From positions 49,914,001 to 49,978,000 of the forward strand of contig CM044320.1 of the NCBI GenBank assembly GCA_024291935.2: a stretch of DNA of 64,000 bases, read 5' to 3'. The notes beneath the pieces were generated by a model. The model was not told the origin of the DNA, made no database searches, and was given only the letters and a program-made list of their open reading frames with translations. The position numbers were made by a program, and so were the translations under genes. Every line of letters starts with the position of its first letter. Position 1 is the first letter of the stretch. Positions 45,926 to 58,135 of the stretch are shown piece by piece. The DNA is from Okapia johnstoni (Eukaryota; Chordata; Mammalia; Artiodactyla; Giraffidae).

Positions 45926-46400
45926 AGGACCTGTGGTAGGCTGAATAATGACTTCTAATTCCTGGAAACTGTGAATGTTACCTTATATGGTAAAAGGAGT
46001 TTGCAGATGTGATTTAAATTAAGGATATTAAAATGGGGAGAATATGCTGGATGATCTGGATGGGCCCGGAATGTAATCACATTGTCCTTATATGAGGGAA
46101 GCAGAGGGAGAGTAGACTACAGAAGGAAGAAGGCAATGTGATGATGGATGAAGATGCTACTTTGCTGGCTTTGAAGATGCAGGAAGGAACCATGAGGCAC
46201 AGACAGCAAGGAATTCTTGTAGCCTCTAGAAGGTATAAGAGGCAAAGAACAGGTTCTCTCTTGGAACCTCCAGAGGCCAGCCCCTTGACATTAGCCCAAT
46301 GAAATTGATTTTAGATTTCTGATCTCAAGAACAGCAAGAGAATAAATTTACACTGTTGTAAACCACCAAATCTGTGGCAATTTTTAACAGCAGCAAAGCA
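45926..46400 (+). repeat. Old interspersed repeat, family B (unnamed), sense
   Basis: 'gtggtaggctgaataatgac', 'gtttgcagatgtgatttaaattaagg', 'tgtccttatatgaggg', 'aagagaataaatttacactg'. An AATAAA near the end and overall layout suggest an LTR-type family. The partner copy in opposite orientation is at 38650. Confidence 0.7.
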
Positions 46401-47549
46401 GTACAAGATCTAAATGGTTCCTGTTGAGTATAAGGTAAGCCTGTATTAGCCTTGAATACAATGTTAAATAAAAACAACATGTGTTTAGTTATTTGCTCTT
46501 TATGCTTTATTTGTGACTTGAGCTCTTTAAAGAGAGACTTCCACACTGGTTCAGTCTGTCAGTTCCAACCCCTTGACACCATCTGAAACCATCTAGATAG
46601 CAAAGTTGCTATTGTCGAATTTCAAATTTTCCTTATGTGTCCCACTCAATTGAATCTGGCTTATAAGCATTATTTTATGATGGAGACAGCGTGTCCAATT
46701 GTGACAGCTGCAAGAAACTGGGTGTTGACAGATTCAGACCCCCATATTAACCTTCGCATCACTCATGGAAATTTTGAAAAGTGACAGTCCATCTCAGTGA
46801 TTGCCCATTCAGCTCATTGTTCTTTAGGTGAGTGATCCACAGCTGTATGTAGATTCTCTTTTGAAAGTTTCCCCACACATACACACAATTCTTGAGTCAG
46901 TGCAATAAGGATATTTAAACAACAAGTAACTACAGTTTTTCTTTTACAATGTAGTTATGATAACCCTAAAGCAAAAAAACCTCTGAGAGCTGGTAGGTGG
47001 AGAGTCAAATGGGTGCTGCTGCCTACCTAGCTGTCACATAATTTTTTCTGCTTCTATAATTCTAGTTCCCTGCCTCCCTTCCTTCCTGTACAATAATGTA
47101 TGCTCTATAAGTGTAACCATATTGCCACCCACACATTACTTTTTACTCTAGATTAAAAGCAAAGGAAATTTCCTTTTCATTTACCCAGAAACCAGAGTTT
47201 ATTAAGTATTTCATGTGTTAGAATTATAGTGTATACTTTTTGGAGGGTCAAAATCTTGATTATTTTTTATAGTTATATTAAATAGAAGATTTCTTTTATT
47301 AGTGTGTTACCTCTCACAGCTTTTTCCTCTAAAATACTGAAGTGAATATTACTTTACCTTTTGAGTGACATTTGATTGATGCTGCTAAAATAGTAACTTG
47401 TTTAAATTCTTTAGTATTTGGGAGATATGATTTCCTGATGGTTGGAAGATGTAGTAGCCCAAAATGAAGTCAACTGCAGTTGTTGTGCTGATCCTTGGGT
47501 GTAGCAGTAGCAACTTATGAGACTGAATGATGCAGAAAGGCTAGAGGCT
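46401..47549. other. Intergenic, nothing coding recognised
   Basis: Unique-looking sequence; no long repeat is confidently named. Confidence 0.45.
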
Positions 47550-47765
47550 GGGCATTCTCAGGTGGCTCAGTGGTAAAGAATCCATGTGCTAATGCAGAAG
47601 ATGCAGGAGAGGTGGATTCAATCCCTGGATTGGGAAGATTGCTTGGAGAAGAGGGTGGCAACCTAATCGAGTATTCTTGCCTGGGAACTCTCATGGACAG
47701 AGGAGCCTGGCATGCTACAATCCATGGGGTTGCAAAAGAGTCATGCACAACTGAACTACTGAGCA
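47550..47765 (+). mobile_element. Bov-tA SINE
   Basis: gcattctcaggtggctcag, then ggattcaatccctggattggg, to gcacaactgaactactgagc. No clear flanking duplication. Confidence 0.9.
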
Positions 47766-47823
47766 CACATGTACACTGGGCCTTCACAATCAGGTTTTAT
47801 ACCTCTGTGACAAGCAAAGAGTT

Positions 47824-48137
47824 GTTGTTGTTCAGTCGCTAAGTCTCTGAACAACAGAGTATCTGGCTCTTTACAGCCACATGGACTGCAGCATGCCAAG
47901 CCTCCCTGTCCTTTACCATCTCCTGGAGTTTGCTCAAACTCATGTCCATTTGAGTTGGTGATGCCATTCAAACATCTCAATCTCTGTCACCTCCTTCTCC
48001 TTCTGCCCCAATCTCCCAGGATCAAGGTCTTTTCCAGTGAATCGGCTCTTCTATGAGTGGCCAAAGTATTGGAACTTCAGCTTCAGCATCAGTCCTTCCA
48101 ATGAATATTCAGGGTTGATTTCTTTAGGATTGACTTG
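47824..48137 (-). mobile_element. Diverged 5'-truncated BovB
   Basis: gttgttgttcagtcgctaag to 'gatttctttaggattgac'. It contains a small insertion (tctgaacaacagag) and is visibly more diverged than other copies. Confidence 0.85.
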
Positions 48138-48189
48138 AACAATGTTTATTTTATAACACTCTAGTGTTGATGAGGTGCTAGTCATGGTC

Positions 48190-48785
48190 TCCTCTGCTTA
48201 GATTTATATTAATCTATTGCTGACAATATTACCACAAATTTAGTGAATTAAAGCAAAAATTTGTTGTCTTACAGTTTTTGTGTCTGAAGAATCTAAGCAT
48301 GGCTCAGGTCCTCTGCTTTAGAGTCTCTCATAAGGCTGTGATCAAGGTGTTAGCCAGGATGGGGTCTCATCTCTGGCTTGATTACGGAAGGATCTGCTTC
48401 CAAAGTGTCAAGGTTTGTTGACAGGATTCAGCTCCTTGTGGTTTGTCCACTGAGAGTGTGATATCCTTGCTGGCTGCCCTCAGTTCCTTGACTCAGGGGC
48501 TCAGTTTGGAGGCTTCTCTGCTTCTTGCCATGTGAACCTGTTGATATGGCAGTTTACTTCTTCAAAGCCAGAAAGGGAGAGTATCAAGAGAGAATCTGCT
48601 AGCAGAAAGAAGTTGTAATTTTATGTAACATAAATAGGGAGGTGACATCCTATCACCTTTGGGCAGAAGCAAATCATAGGTCATGTCTATATTCAGGGGA
48701 ATGGGATTACACAAGGGCATGAGTACCATGAGGCAGGGGTAACTAGGGGTCATCTTAGAGGCTGTTTGTCACAGGTCCTCAACAC
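48190..48785 (+). repeat. Old interspersed repeat, family A, most complete copy
   Basis: 'ctattgctgacaatattaccac', 'gctgtgatcaaggtgttagcc', 'cttgccatgtgaacctgttg' and 'ggtcatcttagaggctgtttgtcaca'. Confidence 0.6.
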
Positions 48786-48904
48786 AGAAGGAAGTTATAA
48801 AGGATTACTAAGTAGTCTATTTTGTCACTTACAAAGAATATTCATGAGTAAGAACTGACACTATATTTAGGCAAGTTATATTTATAACAACTTTTGAAAA
48901 GGAA

Positions 48905-49105
48905 TAATAATAATAATGTTATCCATACCTCATATGTGGTGGGGACTCAATGAATGTTTGATGAATAAAACATGGTTTATTTGCAAATCCATTTACACAT
49001 AAAGAGCTTTCACTGAGTTTATTTTATGTCTTCCTCACAACAGCTCAGTGAGGGAGATGAGGCAGGCATTCTTATGTTAGAGAAGAAGAAAGTCATAGTT
49101 ACAAA
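48905..49105 (-). repeat. MIR/L2 fragments
   Basis: An antisense MIR core 'tcctcacaacagctcagtgagggagatgaggcagg' at about 49032-49066. Before it lies a short sense tail 'gggactcaatgaatgtttgatgaat' (48943-48967). Confidence 0.55.
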
Positions 49106-49111
49106 CTTTTG

Positions 49112-49895
49112 TTGTTGTTCAGTCCCTAAGTCATGTCCAACTCTTTGTGACCCCATGGACTGAAGCACAACAGGCTTCCCTGTCCTCCACTATCTCCTGG
49201 AGTTATCTCAGATTCATGTCCACTGAGTTGGTGATGCTGTATAACCATTTCATCCTCTGCCACCCTTTTCTCCTTTTGCCTTCAGTCTTTCCCAGCATCA
49301 GGGTCTTTTCCAGTGAGTTGGCTCTTTGCATCAGGTGGTCAGAGTACTAGAGCTTTAGCATCAGTCTTTCCAATGAATATTCAGGACTGATTTCCTTCAG
49401 GATTTACTGGCTTGATCTCCTTGCTGTACAAGGGACTCTCAAGAGTCTTCTCCAGCACCACAGTTTGAAAGCATCAAAAACATCAGTTTTTCAACACTCA
49501 GCCTTCTTTATGGTCCATCTCTCACATCTGTACATGACTACTGGAAAAACCATAGCTTTGACTATATGGACTTTTGTCAGCAAAGTGATGTCTCTGAATT
49601 TTAATATGCTCTCTAGGTTTGTCATAGTTTTCCTTCCCGGGAGCAAGTGTCTTTTAATTTCATGGCTGTGGTCACCATCTGCAGTGATTTTGGAGCCCAA
49701 GAAAATAAACTCCTTCATTGTTTCCACTTTTTCCCCATCTATTTGCCATGAAGTAATGAGTCCAGACACCATGATCTTAGTTTTTTGAATGTTGAGTTTC
49801 AAGCCAGCTTTTTCACTCTCTTATTTCACCCTCATCAAGAGGCTCTTTAGTTCCTCTTCACTTTCTGCCATTTGAGTGGTATCCTCTGCTAAAGC
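49112..49895 (-). mobile_element. 5'-truncated BovB
   Basis: From gttgttgttcagtccctaag to 'ctgccatttgagtggtatcctctgct'. The minus frame 49802-49491 keeps KLNIQKTKIM through RDITLLTKVH. Stops lie elsewhere. The YADD motif is lost at the truncation. Confidence 0.9.
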
Positions 49896-50334
49896 TGGGA
49901 TCCAAATTTAGTCTTCTTTCTATCAACATTTTTCCCCTAGGTTGTTTGGAAGTGTGAGAAGGCTGCCATGATGTTCCAGTGGACCCCAGACAGGCTGGAT
50001 TTCTCAAACCCTTTCTGCCATAGCAGTTATACTTTTGTCTTTTTGTTTTAGTCATTATGTTTTAAAGGATATGATTAAAAGTGTCAAATATGTATATTAA
50101 ATTTAGTGTTGTTAAAAACAGCAGTCTCCTGCCCATCTTCCTCTCTCCCTCCATCCACTTTCATCTCTTTTACTTGATTACCTCAGTATTTATCCTTTTG
50201 TTCTAACCTGTTTGTTTTGCTACTTAGCTTTTCAGTTTTAGGTAGTGTTTGTTGACTTACCGCTATGGAATTTTAAAATTCATCTCCCTCCCTACACACC
50301 ACACAAACACACATATGTATGTGTCCCATTATCC
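49896..50334. other. Intergenic, nothing recognised
   Basis: No supported feature. Confidence 0.5.
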
Positions 50335-50349
50335 TCTTTCCAATATATT

Positions 50350-50541
50350 CAGTTGAGTTCAGTCGCTCAGTTGTGTCTGACTCTTTGTGACCCCATGGGC
50401 TGCAGCACACCAGGCTTCCCTGTCCATCACCAACTCATGGAGCTTGTGCACTTACGTCCATCGAGTCGGTGATGCCATCCAACCATCTCATCCTCTTTCA
50501 TCCCCTTCTCCTCCTACCTTCAATCTTTCCCAGCATCAGGG
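50350..50541 (-). mobile_element. Very short BovB 3' end with a 15-bp target-site duplication
   Basis: 192 bp of antisense BovB tail between perfect tctttccaatatatt repeats (50335-50349 and 50542-50556). Confidence 0.94.
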
Positions 50542-50556
50542 TCTTTCCAATATATT

Positions 50557-52729
50557 AATTGCATAATTTGAGTAAGATCAGTCTTCTCCACTTACTTCGT
50601 TTGTTGACAAATATTATGTTTACTGACTTGTATATTAAACTCTTGATTACTTTTTCAATTTTTTGTTTTCCCTCTAGTAAATAATTGTATCTTTTCCCAT
50701 GGTAATTATTTTTCTATGTGTATATATATATATAGTCAATACCAGCCTAAGCTCATATTGTCTCAAGCTGTGTAGATCTGTCACGTATTTTATATGTCTT
50801 ATGTTGTTGAAGACTGTCACCTAAGCCTTTCTATTTGCTCAGATCTGCACCAGTCATTTTCTACTCCTCTGCACAGGTATCAACCTCAGAGCCCTCTTCA
50901 CCTTTGATTGTCTGGGGAGCCCTGTCTCCTGTCTCCTGTCTCCTGTGTTGGATTCTGCTTTTTATATCTTGTGTCTTCTCTTGTTTTGATGGAGCGTATC
51001 TTCCAATAATTTCCTGAAAATATCTTTAATCTATCCTACCCTTGATTGATATTGGGTGTACAATTCTAGAGTTGGAAGTAAATTTTCTTGTGAAATGTAA
51101 AACAATTATTGCATGGTCTTCTAGATACCATTTGAGCTTTGGTTTGGGTTGATTCAATTGAGCTGCTTTGTTGGAGAAACTTTGATGTCAGTATCTTTGG
51201 ATCTTTCCTCTTGAGATAGACATTACTCCTAGAAAATCACTCTTTCAAGCTCCTAGTGGGAAGTTCTTAGGGCCAATTAGGGCTCAGGGATGTCAGCATT
51301 CTGTATGCCTGTGTTTTCTCAGTCTGTTGTCAGTTTCTTACCGTACCATAAACTGTGACTACTTTAAACAATTATTTTGCTCTCCTCAGAGAAAAATCTT
51401 TCAGTCTTTTGTAAGATTGAAAAAGAGAAAGTCATAAGACTACGAAGAATGGGGAAAGCATATGGGAATCTGACTGCTGTTTAAATATACTTTCAGGTAG
51501 TTCCTCATGTTTTGCCTTTTCCTTCATCTCTGCTTCTAGATATATCTAGCATGAAATCCATGAGACTTTTGTGGTATCACAGTGTTGACTTTTAAGATGT
51601 TTAATTCTTCCTACAACATCTTTGTTTTCTCCAGTCTGTTTAGTCATTTGTCATATATCTTCTTTACAGCTTCTAGAATTTTGTTACTCTAGTTTCCTCT
51701 GTTGTTCTACTTACCTTTGTGTGTTTGTACTTTTACAAATACGTTCCTGTCATTTGAATGGCATTTTGGGAGAAATGGAAAATAAGTGTGTGTTTGTGTG
51801 TGTGTGTGTGTATAAATCTATCATTTTTCTATCAAAGTCCTGGAAACATCTTCTGACTTGAAGGAATGTCAGAAATGTGGCGCTCTTCTTGAGTCTTAAT
51901 TGGAGAACTACCAGACAGCTTCTTATCTCTCAGTTTCTTGGCCTGGCTTAGGAATGCCAGGACTAACCTGGAGAAGCTCATTTCCTGATGACAGGAAGCA
52001 GAATGAGAATATAATTTTGCTTTAGAAATGGGCACAGTTTCTGTTAAAATATATACAAAAGTTTTAATGTATTTTTTTGTATTTTAGTACCTGTTGTAGG
52101 CCCAATAATAGGGAAACAAGTCTAGGAATGTTGAAATGTCTCGTCTTGGGTAATTTAGTTTTCCCTGGAGAAATTCATGTAATTCTATTTTTAATCTAAG
52201 CCAAATACTATGCTCATTCCACATGGATATCTCAATCCTCCATCCTTATTGCCTTCTCAGAAGCTATGCAGGGGAAGAATGCCTCCATCTGCCTGTGGAG
52301 AGAGGATGCCAAATGATCCCTCCCACATTAGCCCATGGAGGACTTTCCTTACTGTTTTAGGCATCCCAGCCTCCAACCCACCTGTCAGAGAACTGATTAT
52401 GTTCATACTTTCTGTTCTTATTTACAAATCTATTTTGATATTATTTGACTTCTATTTAGAAATGAGTTATAAACTTTGGGCCTATAGCAAAGTCAAGCTT
52501 GAAATGAACTTTTCAAGACCAAAATTGTATTATAGTTGCTTTAGAAATCATATTATTCTTTTTGAATCACTGTCATTTGTAATTTAAATATTAATATGAA
52601 TATGCCAAATATAATGGCTCTTATACAGAGATTGATCACAGAAATAATAGTACATAATACCTTATGCCCAAAACCACCTTAAAGATACTTCTGTTTTAGA
52701 TTTCCTATTCAAACTTTTATGGTATCCTT
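50557..52729. other. Intergenic, largely unclassified
   Basis: Contains a (TA)n run near 50719, a 7-bp tandem (tgtctcc, three copies, 50923-50945) and a (GT)n tract at 51786-51812. A 125-codon open frame at 52210-52587 has no known motif or splice context, so I do not call it a gene. Confidence 0.45.
51786..51812. repeat. (GT)n microsatellite
   Basis: gtgtgtgttt followed by uninterrupted GT units. Confidence 0.95.
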
Positions 52730-53060
52730 ACACTATGCCAGGTTTTGTTAGTTACTGGGAGTGCAAAGATGTGGCTTAATGAGCCTTGAGAGTATTGAGG
52801 AGACACATTTGTAAAGGAATCATTTTAAGACAGGATTGGAATATCAATACAGAAATACATCCTGGAAATAGAGTACCAAGCAGGGAATCTTCCAGGAGAG
52901 GAGAGCAGAGTTCAGAATGACTTCCAAAAGTGGTAACTGAACTTAGTTTACAAGAGGAGGAGGATTATGACATGTGAACATGTGAGCAGAATACATGTAG
53001 ACATGAAGCATGAAAGAGAATAATATATTTTTGGGAAGCATAAAGAGAGACACCCTAACA
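52730..53060 (-). repeat. L2 LINE fragment
   Basis: Antisense: 'actatgccaggttttgttagttactgggag', then 'caggagaggagagcag'. Confidence 0.55.
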
Positions 53061-53214
53061 CATGATGTATACCAGTAGAAACACACAAACATTTTGAGAA
53101 GAGCAGTGGATTCTGGTTAATTAATTCATTTCTTTTTAAAAGATTCTAAGCACTCTGAACATGTATGACATGTTTTTACATTTCTATTATAAATAATCAA
53201 TTGTAATCTTACAG

Positions 53215-53560
53215 ATCAAAGCATCTGTTAGCTTTTGTTACACAATACACAGCCATAAACTTCATAGCCTAAAACAACAATCATTTTTTACCATCTGCAG
53301 TTTGTCCCTTAGGCTGGGATCCACTGGGTAGTTCTTCTGGTGTGGATTGGTTTGACTGATAACTTTGGCTGGCCTCATTTATGTTACTGTAGCAAACTGG
53401 CGCATGAGCTGGGGCTGTCAAATTAATGACAGCTTCAGATGAGTAGGGGTGCCTGCAGCCATTCTCATATGGCCTTGTGCTTTCCAGCAGGTTAGCTAGA
53501 GATGGACCATATTGCAATCTCACGTCTTAAGAGTGAGGATGAGTTAAAGCCTTCAAGAGG
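53215..53560 (+). repeat. Old interspersed repeat, family A, partial copy
   Basis: 'gttacacaatacacagccataaac' with 'tagcctaaaacaacaatc' at the start, as in the other two copies; the right half is missing. Confidence 0.55.
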
Positions 53561-55630
53561 TCTGGGACTAATACAAGACTGCTTTCAATACAGCTTTTGT
53601 CCAAAACATGTCCCAAGGATAACACACACTCAAAGAATAGAGAAATAGACTCCACCTGTTGGTGACAGTAACTCCAAAGAACTGTGGCCACTTTTGTAAC
53701 CTACCACAGCCCATCAGTTAGTTTATTAAGTTAGTGGACACCTATGGCCTTGTCTGTAGAGTCATAGGAACTTCTCATTACCCTCTCTCCGACTCCCTTG
53801 GGATCATCAACTTCCATACAGGACTTAGGATGACCAACCAGCACAGTTTGCCCTTGGACTGTTTAGATTTTAGCACTGAAAGTTCTGTGTCCCTGGAAAC
53901 TCCTTAGCTCCTAGTAAACCAGGACATTTGATCACCTTATAGCTCTTCAGCAGTGGTATATTTCAGATTGGCCTAATTCAAGTCAGACCAATCAGAATTA
54001 TTTTCAGAACTTTAAAAACTGGAACCGAGAAAAAGAGAATCCATGTTTCTTTCTGATGCCTGAAGAAACTTTGAGATGTAAAACATAAAACTTTGTTGGT
54101 TACATTTTTTACCTTTTGGAGAAAGACAATGAACTGTAAGAGAGAATGGATCTAAACTGCAAAAAGCATCAGCAGCATTTCTGTTGTTGATTAAATTTTA
54201 CTGAGGCTCATCTACATCCTGTTATTTAATTCTTCCCTGGATTCTGAGAGATAATAAGCTCTGGTTTATGATTAAACTAGTTTGAATTAGATTTCTGCCA
54301 CTTGCAACCCCAAAGTGTCCTCTGTTGGTGTCTGGAAGTGGGAGTATAACTGAAAAGTCCTGAAATATGAAACAGGCAAAGTGGTTCAGGAGCCAGGTTA
54401 GGATGCCTGTGTCCCAGGTTGAGAAACTAACAGTTCTTAAAACGTGGTAACAAAGTTCAGTTGTCACATATTGTTTCCTGGGACTGAGACCACATGCAAA
54501 CCAAGGCTGAATTTTGTAGGAAGTACTCAGCACAGTAGAGTTTTTAGGTCTCTTGCATTCCTCATAGATATTGTAAGAGATAAGTACCAGTTCAGCAGAC
54601 AGGGAATATTAATAGAAGACTGCTCTGGGGTCATTAAGCAAAGCTCTTACTTCTTCAAGCCAATGATCTGAGACTGTGAAGGGCAGGTTTTACTGAACTA
54701 TAGAAGATAAATTCTCTAGCATACTCTGAGGTTAGTTTCTGATTAGAAGCTGTGGATCCTGGTTTCAGAATGGCAAAAATCTCAGGAATATCAAGGCTTT
54801 GAGATCCTCCAAGTTGATTTTAAGCACTGTGTTGAAAATACTTTGCCTGATCAAGAGGTGCCTCCTTTTGTAAAATGTCCCTCTTGGAGGAGGAACAACA
54901 CAATAGAAAAATTACAACATTAGAAAATCTAGCGCTAGCAATATTTTAGCATTTTAAAAATATATTCTTTACAAACCTTGGTAAACTTAAAATACATAAA
55001 AAAAACTATGCATGAATTATTTAGTGAGAAAGTTTAACCCTCTAAACTCAAAATAATTGTGTTATATCAATTTCTTATGAACCAAAGATTGGGGGGGAAA
55101 CCCTTTAGATTTTATTTTAAGGCAGCTAGATTTATAATCCATATTTAAAGGTGCTTTCAGGGTTAGAATAATCATATGCAGGAAAATGCAAACAGCTTAT
55201 TTTAAATATGCTTGAAGGAGAGGATTTCACTGAATTAAATCTTCAGATTACATTTATCAGTGCCTGCACCTGTTTGTTGAAATTAAAATGGAATAATTTT
55301 ATAAAAATTCTTTCATTTTACTATCCTATGTTTCAGTTACTTGCCTTGATGAATATACATTCTCTCCCCCAAAGCATAAAATCTTGAGCAAGTTTTACCA
55401 ATTATTTAAATTTTGCATATTTTAACAAGTAAAGGGATTTGAACAGAAGTTATAGGATACTTAAAACTGCAATACAAGAAGGACCCATCCTTCAAGGTTT
55501 ATCAAGGCTATCACTTTCATTCTGTTAGTCACCAACTATTGTTTCATCACTGTGCACCATTATGAAATGTTATCGTTGTCAGATATTGCTCAAAGTTTTC
55601 TTGATCGCTGAGTATTAAGGGAACTGAAAA

Positions 55631-55633
<3 letters not shown>
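53561..55633. other. Intergenic, nothing coding supported
   Basis: A 103-codon minus-strand frame (54222-54533) has no recognisable domain. The sequence looks unique. Confidence 0.45.
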
Positions 55634-55687
<54 letters not shown>

Positions 55688-55690
55688 TTA
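55634..55690. repeat. (TA)n microsatellite followed by a T run
   Basis: About 22 TA units, then 11 or more T. A length-unstable site. Confidence 0.97.
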
Positions 55691-56285
55691 CTCTCCAGGA
55701 TTTTATAGTTTAAGAAAGGCAACACCAAAGAGATGAGCAAAACTGAATGAATACATGAGTTAAATAAATAACTAAAATATTTCTCAAAAAAATCAGTTGT
55801 TTGAGTGGTAGATTCATGGGTACTAAAGTTTTAGAAAGGAAAAGGAAAACTACATGAGATAGTTAACTTCTATTAATGCGAGGATTTATGGAAGGGGCAG
55901 AATTTGAAGACTGTGTATATATGATGTGTGTGTGCGTATATGTGTGTACTCATATATGTGTCCATGACAAAAGAAGGACAGTGGTGCATTTCCTTGTGTA
56001 GGATAAAACTTAGAGGAATCACCAGCCACATTGCCTCAGTTGTTGAATAAATTTGAATGAATGAACAAATTAGTGAATGAATAAACTTTGAAAAACAAAC
56101 AAGTCTGCTTCAGACAGTGAAAAGAACAAACAAAGGTATAGGAAAAAAAACAAACAAGCTGTATAAGATAGCCATTGTAGTCTGATAAAATGCGTCTGGG
56201 TTGAGCATGCAATCTGGGGACCTATAGAACAGTGGAAAACTATGGTAAGGCCTTAAAGCAAGAAATAAATGATCGTTTGTTATAC
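55691..56285. other. Intergenic; imperfect TG-rich tract
   Basis: 55915-55965 alternates tatgtgtgtg-type units. A MIR/L2-like tail (ttgaataaatttgaatgaatgaac) lies near 56042. Confidence 0.45.
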
Positions 56286-56697
56286 AGACATGCCTTGTTT
56301 TCTTGTAGTTCACTTTATTTTACCTTGCAGATATTGCCTTTTCCACAACTTGAAAGTTTGTGATAACCCTGCATTGAGCAAATCTTCTGATGCCCATTTA
56401 TCCAACAGTACTTGATCACTTTGTGTCTCAGTGTCTCATTTTGGTAATTCTCACAATATTTCAAACCCTTGAACAGCAAAAAGACTACAGCTCTTTGAAG
56501 GCTCAGATGATAATTAGCATTTTTTAAGCAACAAAGTATTTTTAAATTAAAATATGTACATTTTTTAGACCTAAGGTTAATTTTTATATGCACTGGGGAA
56601 CCAAAAAAAAATTGTGTAACTTGATTTAGTGCCATATTTACTTTATTGTGGTAGTCTATATCTGAACTCACAATATCTCTGAGGTGTGCCTTCCAGA
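56286..56697. mobile_element. Tigger (pogo-type) DNA transposon, internally deleted
   Basis: The left end cagacatgccttg and the right end ctgaggtgtgcct are imperfect reverse complements, matching the Tigger terminal repeat (CAGRCATACCTC type). The interior 'gatattgccttttccacaacttgaaagtttgtg' and 'gcagtaggtgc'-less middle fit a Tigger relic; the transposase is missing, so it is nonautonomous. Confidence 0.8.
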
Positions 56698-56732
56698 AGT
56701 AGTCATATTTAGATGAGACATTAAAAATGAGT

Positions 56733-56940
56733 AGGCTTCCCAGGTGTCTCAGTGGTAAAGAATCCGCCTACCAATGCAGGAGACACAAGAGGTGTGGGTT
56801 CAGTCCCTGGGTTGAGAAGATCCCCTGGAGTTGGAAATGGCAACCCACTCCAGTATTTCTGCCTGGAAAATTCCATGGGTTGAGCCTGGTGGGCTACACT
56901 TCATGGGGTAGCAAAGAGTTGGACATGACTGAGCACAAAC
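56733..56940 (+). mobile_element. Bov-tA SINE with AC-rich tail
   Basis: aggcttcccaggtgtctcag, then ggttcagtccctgggttgag, to gttggacatgactgagc. It is followed by an imperfect (AC)n tail (56941-56976), the usual seed of SINE-linked microsatellites. Confidence 0.92.
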
Positions 56941-57079
56941 ACATATGTACAAACACACACAAACACACACACACATTGAGAATGAATATCGATCAAACAG
57001 ATAAAAAAGAAGGAAATGAATTTTTCAAGAAGGGAATAGCATATCTCACCTATAGGTGAGTATGTTAGGTTTGTGAAAC

Positions 57080-57260
57080 TGAGGCTTAAATAGATCATGA
57101 AGAATTTAATGCAGGTTTGGGATCAAGGAAACAGTGAGAAACTGGAGAAAGAAGTAGTAGCTAGGGAAGGCCTTGGAAACCATGATAAAGAATTGAGACT
57201 TAGTTTGAAGGCAGTGGGAAGGCACTGTCAATTATAAAGCCTGATCATATAGGAATTTTA
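57080..57260 (-). repeat. Probable L2 fragment
   Basis: 'gggaaggccttggaaaccatgataaagaattgag' resembles antisense L2. Confidence 0.45.
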
Positions 57261-57577
57261 ACTTTTTATAAGTAATCTGTGGGGCAATTTTCTGAGAAAC
57301 CGTGTGAATACACTACCTGTCAATGTCGTACCCTCCAGTGGTTTCAGCATTCATTGATAATTGTTACCATCAGTTATTCACTGATGATAGTTTTTATCAA
57401 TTATATAATGGCAAAATTTCATAAATGACAATATAAACTTGCCATTTTATATTTCTATTATTATTCTTATTTCTGTTTATTAGTATTGTTTATGTTTCTA
57501 TTTTTGGTGGCTATCTCTTCTTCTTCCTCCTTTATTTATTTGAACTCATGGATGAGAGAGTCAATTCCTAGGCAGGT

Positions 57578-58135
57578 TGATAAGAAGTCCTGAGTCCCCC
57601 AGGAGGAGATAGGGGTCTGGAATTCTCAAGAAGGAGTAAAGGACAAACTTTTTTTTTTTCCTCTACATTCTTCAGTCTTAGTCACATAAAATGCTTTTAT
57701 CTTTAAGCCTGGAACTGATGATTACACAACAAACAACTCAGTTTAAATGCTGTACTAAGGATTATATAACAACAATGAATCCTGCTTGAGGACAGTTTCT
57801 CCTTCCTGAAAACCTTCTGGCTAATCCTGTTATCTTGAAATGTAAATTATGGGAGTGGGTCTAGTAAGATCTTTACAACCTCCAGACATTCTTTTGATTC
57901 ACTGTAATAACTAATTAAAAAGTATATCACTCCATTGCTAACACTAGCGAGGGGGCACTCTTTCTGCCCCCTTCTGATGTCTATGTCAGAAGCTTTCTCT
58001 ATCTCTTTTATACTTTAATAAATCTTTATTACACAAAAGCTCTGAGGGATCAAGCCTTGTCTCTGGCCCCAAATTGAATTCTTCTCCTGGAGGCCAAGAA
58101 AACAGGCATCTTTCATGGTTCAGCAACAGCCTTTC
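57578..58135 (+). mobile_element. Solo LTR of an endogenous retrovirus
   Basis: It starts tgataagaagtcctgagtcc and ends near ggttcagcaaca. AATAAA sits at 58017-58022, followed by tctttattacacaaaagctctg and the 'gcctcgtctctggcccc'-type region seen in ruminant ERV LTRs. No internal retroviral sequence on either side, so it is probably the product of LTR-LTR recombination. Exact ends and a flanking duplication are not resolved. Confidence 0.65.

Noticed and set aside
52210..52587. 125-codon open frame as a gene
   Set aside because: No motif, no start context, no splice signals, and composition like the surrounding DNA.
56315..56671. 118-codon minus-strand frame as a protein
   Set aside because: It lies entirely within an internally deleted Tigger transposon and matches no transposase segment.
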